From the NCBI GenBank assembly GCA_016715505.1, contig JADJZY010000003.1, positions 62,001-126,000 on the forward strand: a stretch of 64,000 nt of DNA, written 5' to 3'. This DNA comes from Bacteroidota bacterium (GTDB lineage Bacteria > Bacteroidota > Bacteroidia > Chitinophagales > Chitinophagaceae). The notes beneath the pieces were generated by a model. The model worked only from the letters and a program-made list of their open reading frames with translations. It was not told the origin of the DNA and ran no database searches. This document shows positions 19,059-27,178 of this stretch, piece by piece. A program made the translations under genes and the position numbers. Numbering within the stretch: the first letter of the stretch is position 1; each line of letters starts with the position of its first letter.

Positions 19059-19682
19059 ATGCTCTTTTCTACTTGTCGCAAAAAGCGACTGGTCGGACAG
19101 GTAACATTCTCTGGTCAGGTAAAAGACAGTTATTCGCAAAAAGCTATGGCGAATATTCAAATAGGTGTAGGTGAATTTTCAAGTAATTGGTTGGGGCAAT
19201 TTTATTACTTGAAAGAAATTACAGTTACGGATCAGGATGGGCGGTATTATTTGACCGATACCTTGAGGATAATACAGCTGTATTCGTCGGTATTTTGGAT
19301 AGTTTTAAGAACTATTCATCCGCATCATCCATTGGGAGCGCTATTTTTATTAAATCCTGAAAGCGATAAACGAGATGATTATTTAATCTATAAACCTGTA
19401 TTTGCTAAAAGCAATCAACAAACCATTGATTATTCCCTGGATCGTCTTTCGCGGGTTCAATATCATCTAAAAAAAAGTATGATATTCCCTTCAGATTCCA
19501 TTACATTTTTCGGCTTTCAGTATTTACCTATGCGTGTTTATCAGGACACTACTGTGTTTGTAAAACTGAAACCACGCAGCACTAATCAGGTAGAAATCAA
19601 GCGAGGCAATGATTTAATCTATCAGGAACAATTCAATATTGGAACCTCAGGGGATACGATATATCGAGAAGTTCAGTTATAG
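19059..19682 (+). CDS. Carboxypeptidase-regulatory-like domain protein, start uncertain
   Basis: The segment VTFSGQVKDSYSQKAMANIQIGVG ... ITVTDQDGRYYLTDTL follows the carboxypeptidase-regulatory/CNA-B-like beta-sandwich pattern seen in many Bacteroidota surface proteins. The rest has no recognised domain. An ATG at 19043 in another frame (MNIYCNALFYLS) gives a better lipoprotein-like N-terminus and would join through one indel near 19080-19090, so the called ATG at 19059 may be artificial. About 207 residues. It is convergent with the truncated minus-strand gene at 19706. Confidence 0.55.
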   Translation: MLFSTCRKKRLVGQVTFSGQVKDSYSQKAMANIQIGVGEFSSNWLGQFYYLKEITVTDQDGRYYLTDTLRIIQLYSSVFWIVLRTIHPHHPLGALFLLNPESDKRDDYLIYKPVFAKSNQQTIDYSLDRLSRVQYHLKKSMIFPSDSITFFGFQYLPMRVYQDTTVFVKLKPRSTNQVEIKRGNDLIYQEQFNIGTSGDTIYREVQL

Positions 19683-19710
19683 TAAAGTACCACAAAGGCA
19701 TTCACCTAAA

Positions 19711-19727
19711 AGTGAGATAATCTCACT
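19711..19727. repeat. Palindrome adjoining repeat copy
   Basis: AGTGAGAT-A-ATCTCACT, a perfect 8-bp inverted repeat that ends exactly where the 107-bp repeat at 19728 begins. It may mark a recombination junction. Confidence 0.45.
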
Positions 19728-19834
19728 GGTTCAATATAAACCAAAATCAAATTGTCATACCGTTGGATCAGCTCCTCGTTACCGGCATTTCCAGAGCAAT
19801 GTAATTCTGCATCTTCGTCTTTGATGCCGTAATA
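19728..19834. repeat. 107-bp dispersed repeat, copy 1
   Basis: Matches 23470-23576 over 107 bases with 7 substitutions and no indel (my count). It encodes, on the minus strand, YGIKDEDAELHCSGN ... NLILVYIEP. Both flanks differ from those of copy 2. Confidence 0.75.
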
Positions 19835-20075
19835 CAATAGTGCTGAATCATGGTTATAGGAGGTATCAAAATATCCTTTGGTTTTAAAAAGCCAAACAAA
19901 TCAGACCATTTTTGTGTGTTGGTTTCCCAATATTTTTTTGAATATCCTGTCACCTAATTACTTGAAAGTATACATTCAACTTCTATCGGAACATTAAATA
20001 CTTAGATATTGAAGTTTTAAATCATTCAATTTTTCTTAGAATGCGCCCTTGAAGTTTAAATTGTATTTGTAATCT

Positions 20076-20726
20076 CTAATTTTGGGAAGATGTAACAGGT
20101 AATTTATTAATTGCTTCGTCACAATTTACTACATAAATGTTGTAATTCGATTTTGACAGATAATCCGAAAACTCTTTAAAATAATTTTTCGTTTGCCTGC
20201 CTCCTATTTTACTCCAACAAAGAACAACTTTATTCCCACTTGCTTTTGAATTGTTGACTGCTAATTTTTCTATGTACTTATCAACTACACCAAAAGTTAC
20301 ATTATGCGAAATATCTATATTTTTAACGATATGCCTTTTAGAAAGGTAATAATTCCACGTAAGTTTTGTCTTCACAAGGTCCGCATCACAAATTGAATAT
20401 GCTGCTATTAACTTATTCGATTCATCAAAAAACATACAGTTCAATGGTTGAACAATTAAATTGGAAAATACAGATTTGTCTTTACTATTTTCGATATGGT
20501 AGAGGCTACTATCATTGCGCATATCAAGGAAATAATTTTCCTTAAATTTTCCAATTGTTATGTTTTGAGGAAAGTATTTTTTTGGTACATTAACAACTTC
20601 TTCATGACTAATTTCATGTTTTTTCATGCTTAATCCTACTGTAATTCTTGTAACAGTATGATTAATTGTAGCACAGCTCGTAAATAATAATAGTAGTGGT
20701 AAATAGATATGTTTATAGATCGTCAT
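20076..20726 (-). CDS. Lipoprotein with degenerate thioredoxin-like C-terminal region
   Basis: 216 residues. Lipoprotein signal MTIYKHIYLPLLLLFTSC (Cys18). The middle part is hydrophilic. The C-terminal NKVVLCWSKIGGRQTKNYFKEFSDYLSKSNYNIYVVNCDEAI has the strand-loop-helix-strand order of a thioredoxin fold, but the CxxC loop is replaced by SKIGGR. It overlaps the upstream lipoprotein gene by 4 bases (ATGA), so the two are co-translated. Part of the minus-strand lipoprotein island. Function unknown; the fold is inferred from pattern and neighbours. Confidence 0.55.
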   Translation of the reverse strand: MTIYKHIYLPLLLLFTSCATINHTVTRITVGLSMKKHEISHEEVVNVPKKYFPQNITIGKFKENYFLDMRNDSSLYHIENSKDKSVFSNLIVQPLNCMFFDESNKLIAAYSICDADLVKTKLTWNYYLSKRHIVKNIDISHNVTFGVVDKYIEKLAVNNSKASGNKVVLCWSKIGGRQTKNYFKEFSDYLSKSNYNIYVVNCDEAINKLPVTSSQN

Positions 20727-21331
20727 TCTTTAATAAATAATAATTTAGCATTATTTTTTGCAAATTGTTTTTTCCAATTAATTCTCTCTACCGTTTTGAA
20801 ATAGACTTTATTTGTTTGATTAGGAGCAATGAATATAAAGATTTCGTTAGAAAAAATAACTTCATGAAGACTCTCAATATTTGAAATAGATAAAATGTCA
20901 TTAATATGTAATCCCAGCTTTTCAGGAAGTTTATTGTTTTTAGTATTTATAGTACTGATAGGGGCAAAATTATAAAAATGCCTTGCTAAGGATATGATCT
21001 CTAAATCTCTTTTATAATCACTTCCAATTAGATCTTTTACATTTCCATTTGAGTCAAAGAATAGGGCAATATTTTGAAATGCAAGAATGCTATCAATAAA
21101 CATAACATTACTACTATCTATTGATTTTTTATGTAGCAATTTTGAAAGTTCGCTAATTTTAATGTTGCCTTTTACGGAATTCTCTCCGAAATATTGTTGA
21201 ATTTTTTTTGTGTTCTTTAATCCGGTATAAGTAACATTACAGGAATTACAGATTAGTATCATGGCCAATAGAATTGGCCATGATACTAATTGAATGGAAC
21301 CGCTTTTATAAAAAGAATTTGATTGTTCCAT
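20723..21331 (-). CDS. Lipoprotein of the same island, function unknown
   Basis: 202 residues with a hydrophobic stretch ending in a lipobox-like LAMILICNSC near residue 31; the true start may be the internal Met just before it or an upstream codon lost to an indel. The body carries KNTKKIQQYFGENSVKG and a SNEIFIFIAPNQTNKVYFKTVERINWKKQF segment that mirrors the position of the thioredoxin-like strand in neighbours, without cysteines. It overlaps the next gene by 4 bases. The N-terminus overlaps the end of a fragment ORF (21306-21554). Not recognised beyond that. Confidence 0.5.
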   Translation of the reverse strand: MEQSNSFYKSGSIQLVSWPILLAMILICNSCNVTYTGLKNTKKIQQYFGENSVKGNIKISELSKLLHKKSIDSSNVMFIDSILAFQNIALFFDSNGNVKDLIGSDYKRDLEIISLARHFYNFAPISTINTKNNKLPEKLGLHINDILSISNIESLHEVIFSNEIFIFIAPNQTNKVYFKTVERINWKKQFAKNNAKLLFIKE

Positions 21332-21554
21332 CTGGTTCTTCTGTTATTGGATGATAACCCTTCCGTAAAATTATTTGTTCACCACCAAAATACTCTGAAA
21401 TGAAAGAGGGTAGAATATAATCAAAATCTTGAAAATAATTGCCATCTCCAAAATGAATTTGTTTTGTGACTGGTAAAATATCTTCTGGCCCAATGTAGAT
21501 AAAATATGCTCCATCAGCATCTTTCCCGAAATTTCGATGCTGATAATTTAACGT
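21306..21554 (-). pseudogene. C-terminal fragment of an unknown protein
   Basis: An open frame without an ATG reads YQHRNFGKDADGAYFIYIG, PEDILPVTKQIHFGDGNYF, QDFDYILPSFISEYFGGEQI and ends PITEEPDGTIKFFL. The composition is that of a folded soluble domain. A stop lies just upstream in this frame, while a start-like MKKLNVKLS sits in another frame at about 21575, close to the 252-bp repeat. It may be the tail of a gene truncated by the repeat, or a short gene with an indel near 21555. Confidence 0.45.
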
Positions 21555-21580
21555 TCAACTTTTTCATTTTTAGTTCAATT

Positions 21581-21832
21581 TTATGTGTTCATATCAGATG
21601 CAATTTGCTTAGTGTCTGACCACCTACCGGTTGACATTTTTCGGTTGTCTGTTAGTAACTCAACCATTGTATCAGATTTCATCCTCACGAAGTTATCAAA
21701 TACTCCTCAGTTACTTATGCATATGCGTTTGAATTTGTCATGCTATTGTTTGATGATAGTTTTAATGACTGTTTCAAATTTCTTTCTGCTGATGAATAAA
21801 GAGCTGTTCGCTCGTCTGAAATCTCCTACAAC
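21581..21832. repeat. 252-bp dispersed repeat, copy A
   Basis: Nearly identical to 23208-23459 (well over 80% by eye), from TTATGTGT to CTCCTACAA. On the minus strand copy B reads openly (ISDERKVLYSTAERNLKQS ...) but copy A has several stops, and neither has a proper start, so this is probably a non-coding or decayed element. Plus-strand ORFs here are shadows. Confidence 0.7.
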
Positions 21833-21961
21833 GTTTTTGCGCTTTGCGTTCGGTGTGGGGTATAAAGTACAGATGCTTAAAGTTGGTAGAATGTTAGAGT
21901 CAAATGTTCAGCCTAGTACTAAAGCCACACTGACGCAAAACGCATGTTGTAGGAGGTTTCA
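21817..21961. mobile_element. 145-bp element with 16-bp terminal inverted repeats (MITE-like)
   Basis: The ends TGAAATCTCCTACAAC (21817-21832) and GTTGTAGGAGGTTTCA (21946-21961) are inverted repeats with one mismatch. The inner arms are also partly complementary (TTTGCGTTCGGTGTGG against CCACACTGACGCAAAA), so single strands could fold into a long imperfect hairpin. No ORF. The first 15 bases also occur at 23445-23459. Resembles a miniature inverted-repeat element or a folded recombination site. Confidence 0.5.
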
Positions 21962-21975
21962 TTATTATCAATATT

Positions 21976-22496
21976 TCAATTCTGTTTTCCAAATTTATAT
22001 CTAATGTCAATAATACCTCTATTTAGGTTAAGTTGCCAGTCGTAGGATAATTTCCAAGAGTTGGTATGTTCAAACTGAATTCCACTTTCTAAAATTACTG
22101 AAAACCTCTTGTTGATTTTTTAAAAGGAGTAATTTCTATTCCAATTGGAATAGACAAGTAGTAATTTTTTGAATTAAATGTTCCAGGAAAAAAATACTTT
22201 TGTTCATACGTTCTATTCGAATAACCAAGACCACAGTATATATTGGCAAAGTCTTCTTTATAAATTTTTTTTGTCATTTGTATGGAAGGAAAATGATAGT
22301 AGACATAATATGTTGGGTCGTCTTCATAAACATAGAAATATCTACAATACATAGAATAAGATTTATAGTTCAGTCCGAATCCTATACCGCTACTACCTAT
22401 AGAAACAAATGGATTTACTTTTGACGATTGTGCTTTACTTAAAACTGTTCCAATTGTAAAAATGAACATTGTAAAGAGTATTATTATATTTTTCAT
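21976..22496 (-). CDS. Small outer-membrane beta-barrel-like protein, frameshifted
   Basis: Signal peptide MKNIIILFTMFIFTIGTVLSKAQ, then FVSIGSSGIGFGLNYKSYSMY, IYCGLGYSNRTYEQKYFF and YYLSIPIGIEITPFKKS. One indel near 22118 leads into FSVILESGIQFEHTNSWKLSYDWQLN and the terminal IDIRYKFGKQN, giving about 173 residues. Alternating strands with a terminal aromatic fit a small 8-stranded barrel. The neighbours are secreted proteins on the same strand. No family name can be given. Confidence 0.6.
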
Positions 22497-22551
22497 TATG
22501 TTAATATTTAATATTAAAATGGAGACAATGTTTAGGCATTGTCCATTTATT

Positions 22552-22853
22552 CTAATCCCAAAAACTTACGTTTCTGTTTTTCCAGTTATTTTTCACCTTT
22601 ACATATAATCGCTTTGAAGGTTTATTATATGTCGCTGATTGTTGATTGACATCTAAAATATTATTTACTAAAGTATACTTTGGACAAGTTCCACATGTTT
22701 TATATCTCACTGTGATATATAAATGATTATTAGTGTTCGTAGTTGAAACCCACTGAATTTTTGTATTGTCACATTGACTATCCCAGTCTTCATTATAATT
22801 GTAAACACTTCTTGTTTTGTGTAAAGAGTGTAACCTTTGCAAGCTTTATTCAT
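22552..22853 (-). CDS. Small hypothetical protein with Cys pair, frameshifted
   Basis: The ATG at 22853 overlaps the upstream lipoprotein stop (TAATG) and starts MNKACKGYTLYTKQEV; the frame then appears to shift near 22805 into YNYNEDWDSQCDNTKIQWVSTT ... YITVRYKTCGTCPKYTLVNN ... VKNNWKNRNVSFWD. About 100 residues and four or five cysteines, including CGTC, which resembles a redox or metal motif but may be chance. Function unknown, and the N-terminal reading is uncertain. Confidence 0.4.
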
Positions 22854-23197
22854 TAAAATTGAAATTCTAACATCATCTCCAGACTCCTCATCAACGGCAT
22901 CAGGTCGTTATCAATTTCAGAAGTGTATGTTGGGTCTGTGTCTAAAGGCAACAGAATTTCAGTATTATCAATGTATCTGTCCAATATATCTTGTGAATGC
23001 GCAGATACAATTGCTTCTATTCGCTCTGTGTTAGCTTCATTATGAATAACAATGCTTTGAGTGAATTCGTAGGTTTCTATAGCATCATCACCACTTCTAA
23101 CATTTTTAACTGTTGGAGTAGGTGATGGCTCAACTGTAGTCTTAGCTTTATTACAAGCTGTGCTAAATAATACGATTGCTAAAATTAATTTTTTCAT
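22853..23197 (-). CDS. Small lipoprotein
   Basis: 114 residues: lipoprotein signal MKKLILAIVLFSTAC with Cys15, a Thr/Pro-rich linker (TTVEPSPTPTVKNV), and an acidic helical domain (IETYEFTQSIVIHNEANTERIEAIVSAH). No recognised family. It is directly downstream of the 252-bp repeat copy B and coupled by TAATG to the next small gene. Confidence 0.6.
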   Translation of the reverse strand: MKKLILAIVLFSTACNKAKTTVEPSPTPTVKNVRSGDDAIETYEFTQSIVIHNEANTERIEAIVSAHSQDILDRYIDNTEILLPLDTDPTYTSEIDNDLMPLMRSLEMMLEFQF

Positions 23198-23207
23198 TTT
23201 ACTTAAA

Positions 23208-23459
23208 TTTATGTGTCTATTTCAGATGCAATTTGCTTAGTGTCTGACCACCTACAGGTTGACATTTTTCGGTTGTCTGTCTGTAACTCAACCGCTGTAT
23301 CGGATTACGTTCTTGCGAAGTTATCAAATATTCTACAGTTACTTTTGCATATGCGTTTGAATTTGTCATGCTATTGTTTGATGATAGTTTTAATGACTGT
23401 TTCAAATTTCTTTCTGCTGTTGAATAAAGTACCTTACGTTCATCTGAAATCTCCTACAA
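23208..23459. repeat. 252-bp dispersed repeat, copy B
   Basis: Partner of 21581-21832. On the minus strand it is open (ISDERKVLYSTAERN ... QPVGGQTLSKLHLK) in the same frame as, and directly after, the stop of the gene 23454-24039, so a single TAG separates them. It has no start codon of its own. Confidence 0.7.
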
Positions 23460-24039
23460 TAATTTTATGGGTTCAATATAAACCAGAATAAGATTGTCAT
23501 ACCGTTGGATCAGCTCCTCATTAGCGGTATTTCCAGAGCAATGTAATTGTGCATCTTCGTCTTTGATGCCGTAATACGCTAAAATTCTTTCGTGTATTCA
23601 GTGGATTTATCTTCATATCAAATGCCCTTGCACCCTGAAGAACAATATTCTTAAAATCGAATGTCATCGTTTGTTGAAATCCATCCAAATCAATCAGTAA
23701 ATGAACTACACTATCGGATTTTTGGAAATAAAATCGGAGAAATGTTTGATTCTTAGTGGGCAATATATCATTGCCCAGTAGTTCTTTTGTTTTCTCTAGA
23801 TTTTTATAGAGATTGATACTATCTGTCAATATGCCTTTTTCGTACTGATAAATTATACAATTGATGTAATTCACCGGTTGCTTATTTTGTAAGGGAATTT
23901 TAAAAACTTCAATACCCTGTAAGGAAAGTAAATTATTCAAATCCTTTTGATCAATTGAATAGGGATTTTTTAATCCTTGGGGCAAGGATTTTTTCATTTG
24001 GAACATAAAACAAAATAAAAGAACATAAAACCGATACAT
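23454..24039 (-). CDS. Secreted protein truncated at thioredoxin-like strand, frameshifted
   Basis: N-terminal hydrophobic segment MYRFYVLLFCFMFQM, then KKSLPQGLKNPYSIDQKDLNNLL and FLRFYFQKSDSVVHLLIDLDG. Near 23580 one indel leads into AYYGIKDEDAQLHCSGN ... NLILVYIEPIKLL, ending in TAG inside the edge of the 252-bp repeat. The end matches the remnant at 19706-19953. Related genes continue past this point into a thioredoxin-like loop, so this copy is probably truncated by the repeat. Function unknown. Confidence 0.5.
23470..23576. repeat. 107-bp dispersed repeat, copy 2
   Basis: Partner of 19728-19834 (7 substitutions, no indels). Its right end on the minus strand is followed within about 15 bases by the 252-bp repeat. 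Confidence 0.75.
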
Positions 24040-24085
24040 GTAAAGAAAGGATATTTTAATAAATGCTTTTGCTTTTGTCTCAATA

Positions 24086-24636
24086 TTATGATTTTATGGT
24101 TGTATCAAGATTTTCTATCAACAAACGATCGAAATCCGGCGAGCGATAACCATGATAAATCAGTTTTTTTTTTTGTCATACATCAAGCGGTATGGCACTC
24201 CAATAATATCCTTCCGACATTCCGGACAGATATCATTGCGAAAAAAATATCCCTTTTTTCGATCATCCATTCGTTTTTCAGGATAGAACGATTTATCAAT
24301 CATATAAGTAACCGGCAAGTTGATTGAATGAGATTTTAAGAGGGCCGGTATGTCGGACATCTCTTTTTCGAAAGAGCTATTGCATAAGATAAGCTTTATT
24401 CGCCCGCCATATTTGTCGATGTAAGATTTTACTTCATCTAGCACGTATTTGGTACCCCTGCATTCGTTGGTATAGATAATTACTAAATACACATCTGCCT
24501 GGGAGGAGTCTATGATTTTGATAAGCCCTTCTTTATTAATTTTTTCCAGGCGCGGTAAGTCCTGAGCTTGTAAGTAAGATGAGCAGAAGATTAAAATCAG
24601 GGGGAAAACCGTTTTGAAGGTCTTTAAGATATCCAT
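24086..24636 (-). CDS. Secreted thioredoxin-like protein, frameshifted at an 11-T tract
   Basis: Signal peptide near residues 8-25 (TVFPLILIFCSSYLQAQ), then IIDSSQADVYLVIIYTNECRGTKYVLDEVKSYI: a thioredoxin strand-loop-helix with a single cysteine (NECRGT) instead of CxxC. The second conserved block is YFFRNDICPECRKDIIGVPYRLMY, with a CPEC pair and a cis-Pro-like VPY. The frame breaks in the run of 11 T at 24164-24174, after which LIYHGYRSPDFDRLL continues to 24086. Paralogue of 24663-25214. Periplasmic redox or structural role inferred. Confidence 0.65.
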
Positions 24637-24662
24637 AATTTAGTTCAACGTTTTTTATTGTG

Positions 24663-25214
24663 TTAGTGGCCAGCCTTTATCGGCAAGGGAGAATCCATGA
24701 TATACTCCATCAACCGATCAAAATCACCGGGCAATGTATAGCCTGCATATAATATATGTCTTCCCGGCTCAACCAATAAATAATAAGGTACACCTATTTG
24801 ATCAATCCTGCACTCATTGCAGATATCATTTCGGAATTGATAGCCTTTGAAGCGTGTGTCAAATTTTTTTTCTTTGTACTTTTCTCCGTCGATCAAATAA
24901 CACACATCCTGGCATTGATACTTTGAAGCAGCTCTTTAAATCGCCTTCATTCGTTTCACGTTCTGAGCTACAGGGTATAAACAAAATCTTTCCGGGAACT
25001 TTTCTTTGAGTTCCTGCATGGTTTCAAACATGTATGCGGTACCCCCACAATCGTTCGTAAAAATGGTAATAATATTCAGCCTTGCTTTTGAAGTATCGAG
25101 TATTTGTTTGAGTTTTTCCTTATCTATTTTAGGGAAGGAGGTTTGCATTTGACTGTAACTTTGTTGAACAAAACTCATCAGGAAAAAAACAATGAACGTA
25201 GAAATCAATTTCAT
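24663..25214 (-). CDS. Secreted thioredoxin-like protein, paralogue, frameshifted
   Basis: Signal peptide MKLISTFIVFFLMSFVQQSYSQ, then ILDTSKARLNIITIFTNDCGGTAYMFETMQEL (single Cys in the loop). After two close indels (about 24912 and 24940) comes CYLIDGEKYKEKKFD, YQFRNDICNECRIDQIGVPYYLLVEPGRHILYAGYTLPGDFDRLMEY. Same domain order as 24086-24636. The cysteine pair is spaced C-N-E-C in FRNDICNEC rather than at the usual active-site position. About 184 residues. Likely a tandem duplicate. Confidence 0.65.
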
Positions 25215-25253
25215 ATAGGATGTGATTTAAAAATGACTATTTGGTTTTTCTTT

Positions 25254-25839
25254 TTAAGTTTTAGCAGGGCTTTTATTCCATTTTTTAATCCCATGTTTAA
25301 AACATTTATAGGTAAACCCTGAATAAATTCGTTTCCGATTTTTGATGACAAAACCAAAATGCTTTTTAAGTTTTTGAAGTCTAAAATGCTCAGCTAAAAA
25401 ATTCTGATAGTCTTCCAATTTCTCACCTTCAGAAAATGATATACGTTTTAAATGGTATGTTATATATGTTAAAATAGTAGACCATTCTACCTACCAGAGA
25501 ATCTGAAATAAAAAAATCATCTTCTTCGAACAAATTATCTGAAATTATGAAGAAGGGCACTTTTTCTTTTTCCCAAAATGAATAAAAAGGTACAAAGTCA
25601 TCCATCCAATATTTGGAGCCACCGCATCATGGTTGAAAGAATTGAATGACGAGCGAAGGTGTATTCAAAAAATGCGATTTAAATTGATCCAGTGAAATTC
25701 GTTCAATGGTATAAAATGAACTATCTCTTACAAATTGGTTGGTTGCCACAACTTTAACCGGTTTAGGTTTGCGTTTTTGTGACCACCCCAATTGCCAAAT
25801 TGCGGTTGTTAAGAAAAGAAGATAAATTGCTTTTTTCAC
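25254..25839 (-). CDS. Third thioredoxin-like paralogue with in-frame TGA
   Basis: GTG start giving a signal peptide (VKKAIYLLFLTTAIWQLGWSQ). Then FKSHFLNTPSLVIQFFQP, an in-frame TGA at about 25627, and CGGSKYWMDDFVPFYSFWEK in the same frame, aligning with the NDCGGTAYMFETM loop of 24663-25214. After IPFKTYIIF an indel near 25443 leads to EGEKLEDYQNFLAEHF ... SGFTYKCFKHGIKKWNKSPAKT, ending at 25254. The TGA occupies the Trp-like position before Cys (TGG in ordinary thioredoxins). Either a pseudogene or a consensus error. Confidence 0.5.
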
Positions 25840-25899
25840 TTTTTGATCAATTTCTTCATGAACCAATGATTAAAATTTCTGTATTGAATGAATTAGAAC

Positions 25900-26543
25900 T
25901 TAGCTTTTAAATTTTATATTCATATTTATTTCTGCCTGCCAAAAATTCATGGCATCTGCATCCACCTTTAAGAAAAGGAATTTTTTATTGGAGTACTTTG
26001 ATATATACTTTGATATCCTTTTAAGGGCTGCATCCCCATTATATCTGAAATATTGAGTGAAGTAAACGACAAAAATCAAATCATACTTTGAAATATTCCA
26101 TTGAGACTCATCCACCTTGGAACCATTCAGTAAGGAAAGTTCGTTTATGGTTTTAGTCCATGTGACTTGAGTATCCAGGTTGTTTGGATTTTTAGGCGGG
26201 TAAGTATTAAAGAGGTCTAAATCGTGCAAAAAGCCTTCACAGGTAGCCCACTGCATAACAATACGGCCTTGATTGTCAAAACACCTGATTTGTGGATATT
26301 TTTGTCCTTTCAGATGTGTCTTGTATTTCTGTTTTGAATGCTGTATAAACATCGTATCCGACAGGCAAAATGCGAGTGTTGTATCATGAATGATATTTTG
26401 TAAATAAGCTCTTACAGAATTTTCGTCTTCAATTTTGGGCTGGTAAATACCATATTTTTTTTGTAATAGGCATTTCGTATTGATCCGCACGAGTTGAATA
26501 GTACAACAAAACTGAATAAAATTGTGTAAGAAATGACTTTCAA
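25900..26543 (-). CDS. Lipoprotein with degenerate thioredoxin-like domain, frameshifted at 8-T tract
   Basis: A lipoprotein signal peptide is visible only in the frame starting with TTG at 26543: LKVISYTILFSFVVLFNSCGS. It passes into the main frame at the 8-T run 26455-26462 (KKKYGIYQPKIEDENSVRAYL). The body ends KYDLIFVVYFTQYFRYNGDAALKRISKYI ... KKFLFLKVDADA, a thioredoxin-like strand-loop-helix-strand without cysteines. An ATG at 26577 in the main frame gives a less plausible N-terminus. Function unknown. Confidence 0.55.
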
Positions 26544-26551
26544 AATTCTGT

Positions 26552-27130
26552 TTAATGGGTTTCAACATAAGGATCAAAAGACAATCCTACAATTAAAAAA
26601 TCCGGATGTTTTTGTTTGATTTCTTCTATCATGTTATTTACTAATTCTGTTCGCTTTTGAATAAATCGTTGATTCTGATAAAATGTTCCCCAACCAATTA
26701 AAACAACGATTCTGTTCTTAATTTCTTGTTGTTGCGGATTGTGAATTTCCCGAAAATATTTTTTTGCATTTTGTAATTGGCATGTATCGCAGGCCTGCAT
26801 TTGTTCTTTTAAGGGGTATAAGGAATCCTTTAAAGAATTCATGATATTTATCTCGCATTTTTCACCTTCCTCTTGCTTTATCAATTGTCCATTCTGATTG
26901 TATAAATTCACAAATAGAAAACTGTTAATGCCAAAAGGTTTTAATTGTTTAAAATACCTATGGTCTCTCAGTCTCCAGATAAGATCAAATTTGTATTGCT
27001 TTCCGTTTGCATATTGAACAACTTCTGAATCTTCCAAAATTTCAATGTCCATTCTTTTTTTGTAAAGCGTTTTACAGCCTGATGACAAAATCATCCAAGT
27101 ACAAATAAGTAAAATCAGTTTGTTTGCCAT
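26552..27130 (-). CDS. Lipoprotein of the island, function unknown
   Basis: 192 residues with signal MANKLILLICTWMILSSGC (lipobox Cys19). The middle domain reads YANGKQYKFDLIWRLRDHRYFKQ and contains a C-D-T-C pair (MQACDTCQLQ). The C-terminal RIVVLIGWGTFYQNQRFIQKRTELVNNM ... FLIVGLSFDP has the thioredoxin-like order but no CxxC in the loop. It lies first in the minus-strand run; the next gene begins within a few bases. Fold inferred only. Confidence 0.55.
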   Translation of the reverse strand: MANKLILLICTWMILSSGCKTLYKKRMDIEILEDSEVVQYANGKQYKFDLIWRLRDHRYFKQLKPFGINSFLFVNLYNQNGQLIKQEEGEKCEINIMNSLKDSLYPLKEQMQACDTCQLQNAKKYFREIHNPQQQEIKNRIVVLIGWGTFYQNQRFIQKRTELVNNMIEEIKQKHPDFLIVGLSFDPYVETH

Positions 27131-27178
27131 AATTTAAAATCAGCTGCTCAAGAACTCGGAGCAGCTGATACTTTTAAG

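Larger units (their letters stand above)
19706..19953 (-). pseudogene. Truncated paralogue of the 23454-24039 lipoprotein
   Basis: The N-terminal piece (YSKKYWETNTQKWSDLFGFLKPK) shifts frame near 19870 into FDTSYNHDSALLYYGIKDEDAELHCSGNAGNEELIQRYDNLILVYIEP, then stops at VRLSHF. The last ~36 residues before that are nearly identical to the end of the gene at 23454-24039, and both end at VYIEP, where related genes continue into a thioredoxin-like strand (compare NISKYDLIFVVYFTQ in 25900-26543). No signal peptide is left. I read it as a gene remnant cut at both ends. Confidence 0.55.

Noticed and set aside
21817..21961. Integron attC site
   Set aside because: It is hairpin-like with GTT/AAC at the arm ends, but CTACAAC/GTTGTAG does not fit the RYYYAAC/GTTRRRY core and no integrase is visible. 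Kept only as a MITE-like element.
21585..23491. Plus-strand ORFs (139 and 92 codons) with similar translations
   Set aside because: They are reverse-strand shadows of the 252-bp repeat; their mutual similarity comes from the DNA repeat, and neither resembles a known protein.
25615..25640. Selenocysteine codon
   Set aside because: The TGA occupies the Trp position, not a Cys position, and I did not identify a SECIS-like hairpin.
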